IMG/VR virus record: IMGVR_UViG_3300025913_000022
Coordinates: 1-64,000 of that record
DNA: 64,000 nucleotides
Reading direction: 5' to 3' (one strand)
Source: a virus
The notes beneath the pieces are model-generated. The model made no database searches. It had not been told where the DNA came from and saw nothing but the letters and a program-made list of their open reading frames with translations. The stretch's first letter is position 1; the number at the start of each line of letters is the position of its first letter. Positions 6,588 through 12,620 of the stretch are shown here, one piece after another. The translations under genes were made by a program, and so were the position numbers.

Positions 6588-6966
6588 ATATTACACTCCT
6601 ACCATAGAAGAATTTCACATAGGCTTTGAATATGAAATTTTAGATCCAAAACAGGAATGGATAAAACAAACATGGAGAATACACAATTTCTCAGAAGGTA
6701 GATTTAAAGCTAATCTTGAAGTTTATAATAGTGTCAGAGCAAAATGCCTTGACAAAGAAGACATTGAAAGTTTAGGCTGGAAGGAAATTGAACCTTACGG
6801 TTACAGTTTTAAAGATAAATTCTTTTTAAAAACAGGAAAAATAAAAGATGAATCTGGAGTTAATAGGTTTACAAATATTAATAATGGTAGCTTTCCTGTA
6901 TTTATAGGAAATGCTAACAACAAATCAGAATTTAAAAAATTAATGATTCAACTCGGTATAAAATGA
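6574..6966 (+). CDS. YTP/GFE family hypothetical protein, paralogue 2 (130 aa)
   Basis: Paralogue of the preceding gene (shared YYTP...EEFHIGFEYE start and LDKEDIESLGWK motif). The ATG at 6574 is chosen because the paralogy begins just after it. Its 5' end overlaps the end of paralogue 1, and its stop overlaps the ATG at 6963. Probably a small globular protein; function unknown. Confidence 0.65.
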   Translation: MSENKYYTPTIEEFHIGFEYEILDPKQEWIKQTWRIHNFSEGRFKANLEVYNSVRAKCLDKEDIESLGWKEIEPYGYSFKDKFFLKTGKIKDESGVNRFTNINNGSFPVFIGNANNKSEFKKLMIQLGIK

Positions 6967-7331
6967 GTAAAGAAAAAAATCCTCTTGATATAAGAGACAC
7001 AGGCTTTCCGGATTATCCTTCAAAGCCTACAGAATTCTTTATGATGAAACATCCTGACCACATGCTACCGGTAAAAGGAATCCGCATCAATAAAGAAGAT
7101 GCCGATCCGGAGATCTTCACCATATCAACAGACGAACTGGACCATCTACACAAGACTGTACTTCTGCCCTACAAAAATAACATGGACGATCCCACTTGGA
7201 TAAAAGCCTTCAAGCGGTATAACGAAGTAAGCCGTCAGGGAAAGTTACCGCTTAGCTTAGAGTGCCGAGGTTGTTATGTTAAAGTATTCACTTACATTAA
7301 AAGTTTATTTGAAGATGGCAAAAGAGATTAA
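6963..7331 (+). CDS. Hypothetical protein (122 aa)
   Basis: Not recognised. Pro-rich N-terminal half (DTGFPDYPSKPTEFFMMKHP) with the segment VKGIRINKEDADPEIFTIST. Local codon use is more GC-rich (7070-7260) than the neighbours, which may show a different origin. The 3' end overlaps the start of the metalloprotease-like gene by 17 nt. Confidence 0.55.
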   Translation: MSKEKNPLDIRDTGFPDYPSKPTEFFMMKHPDHMLPVKGIRINKEDADPEIFTISTDELDHLHKTVLLPYKNNMDDPTWIKAFKRYNEVSRQGKLPLSLECRGCYVKVFTYIKSLFEDGKRD

Positions 7332-7716
7332 ACCAATTAACAAAATAATTCCACTAATCATCTACCCTTTTGATGTGATGATTTCCATTAACGAAAATTA
7401 TGATCAGTTCGCTGATGCCGTAATGAAAAGATGGGACAGGGAAATTCTTAATGACTTTAAAAAAAAGGAAGCTATGTTACGCAAAGGTGGGCTAGGGGTT
7501 ACTGCTTTGTTCACTTCAGAATCACACCGAGCTTGTATGATAAAGATAGGTGAGTTTACAAAAGATCCTCAGTCACACGGTACACTTGCACATGAAATTT
7601 TTCATGCTGTAGAATTTGTACTTCGAATTTGCGGAATGAAAGTATCGAGCACATCACATGAAGCGTATGCGTATTTAGTTGGTTATATCACTGAGGAAAT
7701 TTATAAAGAACTATGA
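7315..7716 (+). CDS. HExxH metalloprotease-like phage protein 1 (133 aa)
   Basis: Contains AHEIFHAVEFVL near residues 88-99, an HExxH zinc-binding motif in a helix, the hallmark of gluzincin-type metallopeptidases. A later Glu in SHEAYAYLVGYITEE could be the third ligand. Start chosen at ATG 7315 (MAKEIKP). The next gene has the same architecture, so this is a tandem pair. Small phage HExxH proteins are widespread; substrates are unknown. It could instead be a zinc-binding protein without protease activity. Confidence 0.6.
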   Translation: MAKEIKPINKIIPLIIYPFDVMISINENYDQFADAVMKRWDREILNDFKKKEAMLRKGGLGVTALFTSESHRACMIKIGEFTKDPQSHGTLAHEIFHAVEFVLRICGMKVSSTSHEAYAYLVGYITEEIYKEL

Positions 7717-8144
7717 GTAAAAAACCAAAGAAAATTGTAAAGTTAATTGAATGGTTAAACACAGGAATATTTCCAGCCACAGTAATGTTCAGTATGAATT
7801 TTACTTATGAAGAATTAAATAAGGAGTTGAAAAAGAAGCGCGCCGATGATTGGATATTAGGTATAAGTGGATCTGAAAATAAAGAATTAATAAATGGAGG
7901 CTGGGTTGCACTACGCCGTGATATTGAAAATACCAAAACTAATAAAACAAAAACTTTATTTTATATTTCATTGAATACCCAATTTGATTTTTCTGATTAT
8001 GACTACTGTCGGTTAGCACATGAGATTCTACACATCACACAATTTATGCTGAAGGATTTTCTTGATCGCGATAGAGAGTTTGAATGTGAAGCTTATTTAC
8101 ATACACATATTATGCAGCAGTGTTTAAAAAGCATTCGTGGTTAA
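7713..8144 (+). CDS. HExxH metalloprotease-like phage protein 2 (143 aa)
   Basis: Paralogue-like partner of 7315..7716: AHEILHITQFML near residues 99-110 gives HExxH, followed by an acidic/aromatic helix EFECEAYLHTHIMQQCL where a Glu may be the third zinc ligand. Starts with ATG overlapping the stop of its partner (ATGA). The pair ends at the terminator 8149-8174, closing the rightward operon. Confidence 0.6.
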   Translation: MSKKPKKIVKLIEWLNTGIFPATVMFSMNFTYEELNKELKKKRADDWILGISGSENKELINGGWVALRRDIENTKTNKTKTLFYISLNTQFDFSDYDYCRLAHEILHITQFMLKDFLDRDREFECEAYLHTHIMQQCLKSIRG

Positions 8145-8148
8145 TAAA

Positions 8149-8174
8149 AAAGCTCCACATTTCTGTAGAGCTTT
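8149..8174. terminator. Terminator between convergent genes
   Basis: AAAGCTC and GAGCTTT pair around a 12-nt loop, with A and T runs on both sides, so it may serve both the rightward block and the leftward gene 8221..8538. Confidence 0.65.
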
Positions 8175-8220
8175 CTTTAATCCTATGACCAAAGACAAAG
8201 GATATATTGTTCCAACGGTA

Positions 8221-8538
8221 TTACTCTTTTTTCTTATCTTTTTCCAAATTTTCTAAAAATTTTACGTGATTATTTACCGTAAAATCTATAGATTTTTTTT
8301 GATCTATCATTTGAAAAATAGATAAAGGCTTTACTATCGAAGTAGTTTGACCTTGTCCAAATACATGAGGAGATACTCCTGCATCAAGAAAATAAAACTC
8401 AGCCCATCTGGACTCTCCTCCAAAAGATTCTAAAAATCTTTTTACTAATTTGTCCCTCACATCTTCTGATGGAGAATACTCGATCTTAATGACCGGTTGA
8501 TTGTCGTTATCGACATCAATTGTTACTTTTGATTTCAT
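8221..8538 (-). CDS. Hypothetical protein (105 aa)
   Basis: Not recognised. Begins with a beta hairpin-like segment (KSKVTIDVDNDNQPVIKIEY) followed by a helical, basic part (VRDKLVKRFLESFGG) and a C-terminal Lys-rich helix. No membrane segment or metal motif. It lies downstream of the tmRNA on the same strand but behind the tmRNA terminator, so it needs its own or read-through transcription. Confidence 0.55.
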   Translation of the reverse strand: MKSKVTIDVDNDNQPVIKIEYSPSEDVRDKLVKRFLESFGGESRWAEFYFLDAGVSPHVFGQGQTTSIVKPLSIFQMIDQKKSIDFTVNNHVKFLENLEKDKKKE

Positions 8539-8602
8539 CGCTATGTGTTTTTTATTGCAGGGCTAAATTGCTCACCGCACTACAAAGATAACACTTATTT
8601 TG

Positions 8603-8636
8603 AAAAAGCAAAAAGCCCCTACTATTATTCGGGGCT
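8603..8636 (-). terminator. tmRNA terminator
   Basis: On the minus strand AGCCCC, loop and GGGGCT are followed by TTTTTGCTTTTTC shortly after the tag stop codon. Confidence 0.75.
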
Positions 8637-8642
8637 AATTGT

Positions 8643-8717
8643 TTACGCTGCTAAACGTTCTCTGCGTTTAGAAGTGCGGCATGCGTTTCTGTAATCAGAA
8701 AGGCTAACCACTTTTGC
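8643..8717 (-). CDS. tmRNA proteolysis tag reading frame
   Basis: From a GCA resume codon at 8717 the frame reads AKVVSLSDYRNACRTSKRRE then RLAA and TAA. The final LAA is typical of SsrA degrons. An A-rich strand precedes the GCA, as expected before a resume codon. A second GCA at 8684 would give a shorter tag, ACRTSKRRERLAA. The stop lies in a hairpin (CTAAACG/CGTTTAG). The tag is unusually basic and long if the first codon is used. Confidence 0.7.
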   Translation of the reverse strand, partial: AKVVSLSDYRNACRTSKRRERLAA

Positions 8718-8922
8718 TTTGTTGTCTTTTATCTTTTCGTATTTCTATTTCCTATAACTACCACACCCTGTCAAAACCGGTCGAGCCCATAGTTTGTGCC
8801 TTGTGCAAAACAAGGACTAATAAACAATCAGGTAACTACGCCACAACTGCTATTTGTGGACCCGGAGGGATTCGAACCCTCGTCCAAAAGCGCTGTTAAA
8901 GAACGTCAAACAAAATACAGAA

Positions 8923-8930
8923 CAAATGTA
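8923..8930 (-). promoter_or_regulatory. tmRNA promoter -7 box TACATTTG
   Basis: TACATTTG on the minus strand matches TAnnTTTG and lies about 35-40 nt before the T-arm of the acceptor piece. It is divergent from the rightward promoter at 8944. Confidence 0.5.
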
Positions 8931-8943
8931 ATAAAAATTGTGT

Positions 8944-8951
8944 TACTTTTG
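8944..8951 (+). promoter_or_regulatory. Promoter -7 box TACTTTTG
   Basis: TACTTTTG fits TAnnTTTG and ends 4 nt before the ATG at 8956, again implying a nearly leaderless transcript. Confidence 0.5.
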
Positions 8952-8955
8952 TATA

Positions 8956-9264
8956 ATGCCACAACTAACGTTTAACATCACTACTCCAAGCACCACTACA
9001 TTAATAACCGGTGGTGAAACTGCAGGATCAAGCATATCCAGAATTTCTATTTGTAATACCAGTGGAATTGCAGTTACTTTTAGTTTGGTTAAAACATTAG
9101 GTACTCAGTCCTGCATGCAATTAAACGGTATTACATTACAAGCAAATCAATCTTTCATTTATGAAAATTTATTTTTACCTCCATCTTGGAACTTGAATTT
9201 AGTTGCAAGTGGTTCTTTGGATATAGATGTTTTATACACCAATCCTCTTAAAACTCCGTGGTAA
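8956..9264 (+). CDS. Small beta-rich virion-type protein (102 aa)
   Basis: Thr/Ser/Asn-rich beta-strand pattern (TFNITTPSTTTLITGGETAG) resembling decoration or fibre-associated proteins of Bacteroidetes phages; similar in style to 18906..19262. Start set at ATG 8956 because the promoter box lies at 8944-8951. Its stop overlaps the GTG start of the next gene. No specific family recognised; a virion surface or fibre accessory role is inference from composition. Confidence 0.55.
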   Translation: MPQLTFNITTPSTTTLITGGETAGSSISRISICNTSGIAVTFSLVKTLGTQSCMQLNGITLQANQSFIYENLFLPPSWNLNLVASGSLDIDVLYTNPLKTPW

Positions 9265-9683
9265 TAGAAAGAGCTTATATTGTATTAGCTGATGGTAAAA
9301 TCCAACCCTATATGTTGGAACCTATACCGGAACCAGTAGTTCCTTCTTCTATAACGGTAACTCTTGTCGCACAAACAAATATACCTGCTTTCTATGTTGT
9401 AACCTCAAAAGGTTATCTCGCCGACACCACTGATTATAATACAAGAAATATTATTGTTGGATTTTCGAATGCTGCAGCATTATCTGGTTTCGAAGTAAAG
9501 GTGATAGGATCAGGGACCATTACAAATCCGGCATGGTCATGGACTAAAGGTGATAAAATATTTTTAAATGGTGCAGGTAATGTTTCTAATATACCTCCAG
9601 CATCAACTTACTCCGTTATCTTAGGAACAGCAACTGCTCCAGATACTATTGATGTAAATATACAACCTTCTATACTTCTTTAA
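9258..9683 (+). CDS. Virion-type protein, capsid/fibre accessory (141 aa)
   Basis: GTG start overlapping the previous stop. After a Pro-rich linker (QPYMLEPIPEPVVPSS) the rest is beta-rich: ITVTLVAQTNIPAFYVVTSK, GNVSNIPPASTYSVILGTAT. The pattern of GFSNAAA and a final DVNIQPSILL is reminiscent of small capsid-decoration or DUF2190-like proteins, though the match is not firm. The 3' end meets the convergent gene 9670..9954. Separate from the late block, so possibly an alternative surface module. Confidence 0.5.
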   Translation: MVIERAYIVLADGKIQPYMLEPIPEPVVPSSITVTLVAQTNIPAFYVVTSKGYLADTTDYNTRNIIVGFSNAAALSGFEVKVIGSGTITNPAWSWTKGDKIFLNGAGNVSNIPPASTYSVILGTATAPDTIDVNIQPSILL

Positions 9684-9954
9684 TTCTTCTCAACCTCCAA
9701 TAAAAAGAACGCTGTCCTGTCTTCTTATCAATATAAAAACACTTATCGTACTCTTCACCAAGTGGACCCAAAATACCTCTGGTGAAAACTGTGTTAACAA
9801 CTTGCCTCTCGTGTTTTAAAAAATCACTAAGCTCCTTCAGACCGCGGTTTCTCCTGATAACTTTTTTGGTTTCCCACCATTCCACAGACTTTTCAGGAGT
9901 GATGTCACCGACTGTTAAGCCTTCGAGTCCATTAACTGTTATATGCCACTTCAT
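9670..9954 (-). CDS. Hypothetical protein (94 aa), TAG stop
   Basis: Not recognised. Basic, with a helical middle (KKVIRRNRGLKELSDFLKHE) and C-terminal aromatic/basic end (GQRSFYWRLRRIKEV). It ends in TAG, showing that amber is used as a true stop in this region unless the protein continues into the convergent gene. It overlaps 9258..9683 tail to tail by 14 nt. Confidence 0.5.
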   Translation of the reverse strand: MKWHITVNGLEGLTVGDITPEKSVEWWETKKVIRRNRGLKELSDFLKHERQVVNTVFTRGILGPLGEEYDKCFYIDKKTGQRSFYWRLRRIKEV

Positions 9955-9965
9955 ATTGTAGCAAA

Positions 9966-9998
9966 ATTAAAATAAAAACCCCCGGCGTATACCGAGGG
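9966..9998 (-). terminator. Terminator after 10023..10295
   Basis: On the minus strand CCCTCGG, a short loop and CCGGGGG are followed by TTTTTATTTTAATTTTG, 25-55 nt past the stop of the Acb2/Tad1-like gene. Confidence 0.7.
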
Positions 9999-10022
9999 TT
10001 AATAAGTTTAGTGATAACTAAA

Positions 10023-10295
10023 CTAATCTTTCCAAGTTAAAGCTTTCACAGCCCACATCTGAGCGTCCTGAGCTTGAGTAATCGCTATACTAGCTAAACG
10101 TTTTTGTTCCTGTGTGGTGGTTGGTTTATTTCTTAACTCATCCATTTGATCAATGATGTTGGCATATCCTATTTTACATCGATCAACAGAACTCTCTCCG
10201 GATGGATTGAAACCTAAGCCAACTGCTTTTTGTCCGTAAGTTAATTTCTGTTCTGGTTTTTGATTTGGTGCTGCATTGCCTTCTCCTGTGTTCAT
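10023..10295 (-). CDS. Probable Acb2/Tad1 hairpin-domain protein (90 aa)
   Basis: The pattern KLTYGQKAVGLGFNPSG, then a helix with IGYANIIDQMDELRN, then a second helix RLASIAITQAQDAQMWAVKA ending LTW, matches my recollection of the small Acb2/Tad1 hairpin family in Bacteroidetes phages. Acb2 and Tad1 bind cyclic oligonucleotides or cyclic ADP-ribose-type signals and so block CBASS or Thoeris defence. Two long helices around a turn fit that fold. The sponge role is inference from family resemblance. It lies with GroES and tiny membrane genes in the leftward accessory block and has its own terminator. Confidence 0.55.
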   Translation of the reverse strand: MNTGEGNAAPNQKPEQKLTYGQKAVGLGFNPSGESSVDRCKIGYANIIDQMDELRNKPTTTQEQKRLASIAITQAQDAQMWAVKALTWKD

Positions 10296-10333
10296 TTTAT
10301 TTACTCGGTTCCCTACGTACCGAAAGGTTTTGG

Positions 10334-10465
10334 TTATTTTTTATCCGCTATTTGTTTCTCAAGCTTTTTAATTTTACGTTTATAAAACCAAGAAGTTATC
10401 TTGTAAGTTAAAAACGCGGTTACAAGTACTGTTAAAGTAAAGTGCAACCAAACCAATGTCTCCAT
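10334..10465 (-). CDS. 43-aa membrane protein
   Basis: ATG-TAA frame with one hydrophobic helix (residues about 4-22, VWLHFTLTVLVTAFLTYKIT) and a strongly basic tail ending KIKKLEKQIADKK. Its ATG follows directly on the TAG of 10466..10579 (TAGATG), so the two are coupled. The topology (short outside, one helix, basic coiled tail) could fit a holin or small regulator; no family recognised. Confidence 0.5.
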   Translation of the reverse strand: METLVWLHFTLTVLVTAFLTYKITSWFYKRKIKKLEKQIADKK

Positions 10466-10579
10466 CTATTTAGTTAAATTTTTAAACCAAGTCTTAATGT
10501 TATTACCAATTTTGGTAAAAAACACATTGTACCTTGTACCAACTATAATACCGATTATTAAAACGATTAAATATCCCAT
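10466..10579 (-). CDS. 37-aa membrane protein
   Basis: Starts GYLIVLIIGIIVGTRYNVFF, one N-terminal membrane helix, then a short basic amphipathic end. Stop TAG abuts the next ATG. Together with 10334..10465 it makes a pair of tiny membrane proteins after groES; they may act together. Supported by frame, strand and spacing only. Confidence 0.45.
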   Translation of the reverse strand: MGYLIVLIIGIIVGTRYNVFFTKIGNNIKTWFKNLTK

Positions 10580-10619
10580 TTGATTTATTGTGGTTGCCTG
10601 TACACCATAAGGTTTTTAG

Positions 10620-10943
10620 TTATTTAAGAATCCCATAAAGTTCATTCTCGCGCATGATCAAGTATGTTTTGCCTTCAATTAACACAGCATTGCCTGAGTT
10701 CATACTAAAGAAAACAACATCACCTACCTTCACACTCATAGGCATAACACCTGTTACAGTGGCACCTGCAACAGATTGATCCAAACTTCTTCCCGGACCA
10801 ACTACTACAACTTTTCCTTTAGGTTGTATTTGTTTTTGAGCAGAGTCTGGAATAATTATTCCACCTGCAGTTTTTTCTTCAACGATAGGCTCAATAAGAA
10901 CACGATCGGCAAATAAGGTTACTTTTAATTCTTTCTCTTTCAT
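10620..10943 (-). CDS. groES: GroES-type co-chaperonin
   Basis: 107 aa with the full co-chaperonin pattern: VTLFADRVLIEPI at residues about 8-20, the mobile loop EEKTAGGIIIPDSA, then KGKVVVVGPGR, VKVGDVVFFS and the final YLIMRENELYGIL. Length and motif order match bacterial GroES (about 95-100 aa). It would cap host GroEL to fold phage proteins such as the capsid protein, as T4 gp31 does. No GroEL gene is in the window, so the host chaperonin is the likely partner. It lies between the RyR gene and two tiny membrane genes on the minus strand. Confidence 0.93.
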   Translation of the reverse strand: MKEKELKVTLFADRVLIEPIVEEKTAGGIIIPDSAQKQIQPKGKVVVVGPGRSLDQSVAGATVTGVMPMSVKVGDVVFFSMNSGNAVLIEGKTYLIMRENELYGILK

Positions 10944-10948
10944 TTTTT

Positions 10949-11452
10949 TTACTTTAAAGCATCAACAATAGCACAGAATAACATGTCTTTTTTCTTTTGG
11001 TATTCCGGCAACTCATCAAAAGGAACAATGCACGGATGTGTTTTTTTGTCACCATCTTTTAATTTACCATACACCCAACCAGTATCAACTTTTTCTTTCA
11101 TCCATGAATTATGCTGAGCATCATGTCCGGAATTTGGATTATCTAATCTAAAAATAACACCTTTGATTGCAGAATCTTGCTACCAAGGTTCAGCTTCTAT
11201 CCAAGGTTTTTGAGGTTCCCCATGCAGTTCACACCATTTTCTATTAGCTTCATGGCAAACCATTGCTATAGATTTAATATCTGCTTCCGATATATGGTAA
11301 TCCTTCTTTTCTACCCATTGATAAGTTGGTCCTTCAATAATTTTACCCCAATGATCTTTTATCTTTTCATCTGTTGATGGAATTTTGTAAAGACCTTTTT
11401 CATAAGGTATTCCATCTGATTTTTGATGGACTATTGTTTTAGTTACTAACAT
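10949..11452 (-). CDS. RyR-domain protein interrupted by an in-frame TAG
   Basis: The first 90 codons end ...KPWIEAEPW, then TAG (11180-11182). The same frame continues for 76 codons: QDSAIKGVIFRL, HNSWMKEK, GWVYGKLKDGDKKTHPC, IVPFDELP and a stop TAA. Across the amber codon this is one RyR (ryanodine-receptor repeat) domain: helix MVCHEANRKWCELHG, then HNxWM, GWxYG, KTHPCIVPFDEL. In typical members the interrupted position carries a polar residue such as Gln. RyR domains in bacteria and phages are linked to nucleotide-derivative or stress signalling. Either the amber codon is suppressed or the gene is a recent nonsense mutant; half a domain should not fold. Confidence 0.75.
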
Positions 11453-11490
11453 TTATATAAACGACTACCTATACGTCGAGAGGTTTTAAG

Positions 11491-11802
11491 TTAATTGTGT
11501 TCTAGCTCCTGTTCTCTTTGTAAATTAAATTCTGATGCAGCCTCCGCTGGTGTTAAACCTGAATTAAAAGATTCAAGTATTTCATCATAATGTTTATTAT
11601 TCAAATCTTTTAAAGAGGTTATTTTTAATCCATGATTAGGACACTGTTTCAAAAAATCTTCTGTCCATGTTTCATAATTAATTTTTTGTTGCCTTCTTTT
11701 CATAATCATAAGGCATGCAAAAATTATACAAAAAGCCACTACAGGAATCAAATACAAAATGTTTTGCTGATAGGGTTTTATTGTAAGCAAAGTTTGTGTC
11801 AT
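11491..11802 (-). CDS. Membrane-anchored hypothetical protein (103 aa)
   Basis: One membrane helix near residues 14-34 (NILYLIPVVAFCIIFACLMI) followed by a basic stop-transfer (MKRRQQK) and a cytoplasmic helical domain containing NSGLTPAEAASEF. The start overlaps the end of the upstream gene by 4 nt. Function unknown; the soluble part resembles short helical interaction domains. Confidence 0.55.
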   Translation of the reverse strand: MTQTLLTIKPYQQNILYLIPVVAFCIIFACLMIMKRRQQKINYETWTEDFLKQCPNHGLKITSLKDLNNKHYDEILESFNSGLTPAEAASEFNLQREQELEHN

Positions 11803-12044
11803 AAAATTTCAATGTTGTGTTCGTTTTTTAAATAACGCAGTGCACGTAAATATAACACTGGTCTACTGATTTCTTTTTCATTAAGTTCATATTGTCTTTG
11901 TAAACAATGAACGCTTAAATTACGAAGCATAGCTATCGTTTTATCACGATCATTAACAGCATCACCAATTTTTTTTAATAGCATCGATGACAATTCTACA
12001 CTTATTGTGCAGGCATCAAATATTATTCCTTTGTCCGTTTTCAC
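11799..12044 (-). CDS. Hypothetical protein (81 aa), GTG start
   Basis: Starts with GTG overlapping the TGA of the upstream gene (GTGA), a clear coupling arrangement. Helical product with the segment CTISVELSSMLLKKIGDAVN and a C-terminal basic end. Not recognised. Part of a five-gene leftward run from 12607 to 11491. Confidence 0.5.
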   Translation of the reverse strand: MKTDKGIIFDACTISVELSSMLLKKIGDAVNDRDKTIAMLRNLSVHCLQRQYELNEKEISRPVLYLRALRYLKNEHNIEIL

Positions 12045-12409
12045 TTTATAATAATTTCTCTTTTATTATTTGAGCAACAATCAGGATCAGCTGAAAAACC
12101 ATACCACTTCAAGTACCATTTATCATAAAAAGTTTGTCTAAGTGCAAAGTTTTGTTTTGAATATCGAACCTCAGATTTCCACATTTTACCTTCGTAAACA
12201 CCACTTGGTTGGCTGTGAGAATAGTTCATTAAAGCATTAAACGTTTTCTGAGACATGATTGCATATTCATCCGTAATCTCAATAAACTTAGTATCAGGTT
12301 GATTCCATGCTTTAGATAAAGGATGAGTCATTGGTGGAATAGTATTACTAGAAATTTGAGGTAAAATTTCTATCCAATCCTTGAAATCTCTTTGTTCAGC
12401 ATTTGCCAT
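12041..12409 (-). CDS. Hypothetical protein (122 aa)
   Basis: Not recognised. Aromatic-rich, including KMWKSEVRYSKQNFALRQTF and WYLKWYGFSADPDCCSN near the C-terminus, where a Cys-Cys pair could bind metal. No membrane segment. It follows the small membrane gene 12410..12607 with no gap and is coupled downstream to the GTG-start gene. Confidence 0.55.
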   Translation of the reverse strand: MANAEQRDFKDWIEILPQISSNTIPPMTHPLSKAWNQPDTKFIEITDEYAIMSQKTFNALMNYSHSQPSGVYEGKMWKSEVRYSKQNFALRQTFYDKWYLKWYGFSADPDCCSNNKREIIIK

Positions 12410-12607
12410 TTAACTCTTTAAATATTCGGTTAATAATAATCCCAACTGGCGCGCGCATACACACCAAATTACTGACTGTATTATAAAAACAGTTAGGAAA
12501 TAAGGAAATGAAGTTAAGTAAGGTGAAGTGTAAGTCTTGTGTATAACAAGTGCTATAAATCCCATAAACATAAACATCACAGCAACGACAAAAATATATT
12601 TACGCAT
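12410..12607 (-). CDS. Two-helix membrane protein (65 aa)
   Basis: Start set at ATG 12607, since upstream extension would overlap the lipoprotein-like gene. Two hydrophobic segments: YIFVVAVMFMFMGFIALVI and YFLTVFIIQSVIWCVCA, with a short basic N-terminus and a charged C-terminus. Holin-like topology, but far from the endolysin gene. Function unknown. Confidence 0.5.
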   Translation of the reverse strand: MRKYIFVVAVMFMFMGFIALVIHKTYTSPYLTSFPYFLTVFIIQSVIWCVCARQLGLLLTEYLKS

Positions 12608-12620
12608 AATTTTATTTTTT

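Larger units (their letters stand above)
8603..8915 (-). ncRNA. ssrA: Circularly permuted tmRNA (two-piece SsrA)
   Basis: On the minus strand the acceptor piece comes first: T-arm GAGGG TTCGAAT CCCTC, then the 3' acceptor strand CGGGTCC-A. A spacer of about 65 nt follows (hairpin CCTTG/CAAGG), then the normal 5' end GGGCTCG and ACCGGTTTTGACAGGGTGTGG, close to the tmRNA 5' consensus. GGGCTCG pairs with CGGGTCC over 7 bp with two wobbles. A tag frame ending LAA-stop comes next, then a terminator. This order (3' half before 5' half) defines a permuted tmRNA, known from Alphaproteobacteria, some Betaproteobacteria and Cyanobacteria. It would rescue stalled ribosomes and tag their products. Exact ends are estimates. 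Confidence 0.9.

Noticed and set aside
8953-9683. Prophage integration or attachment site at the tmRNA
   Set aside because: Many elements integrate at ssrA, but there is no integrase and no duplicated tmRNA end; the tmRNA is phage-borne and permuted.
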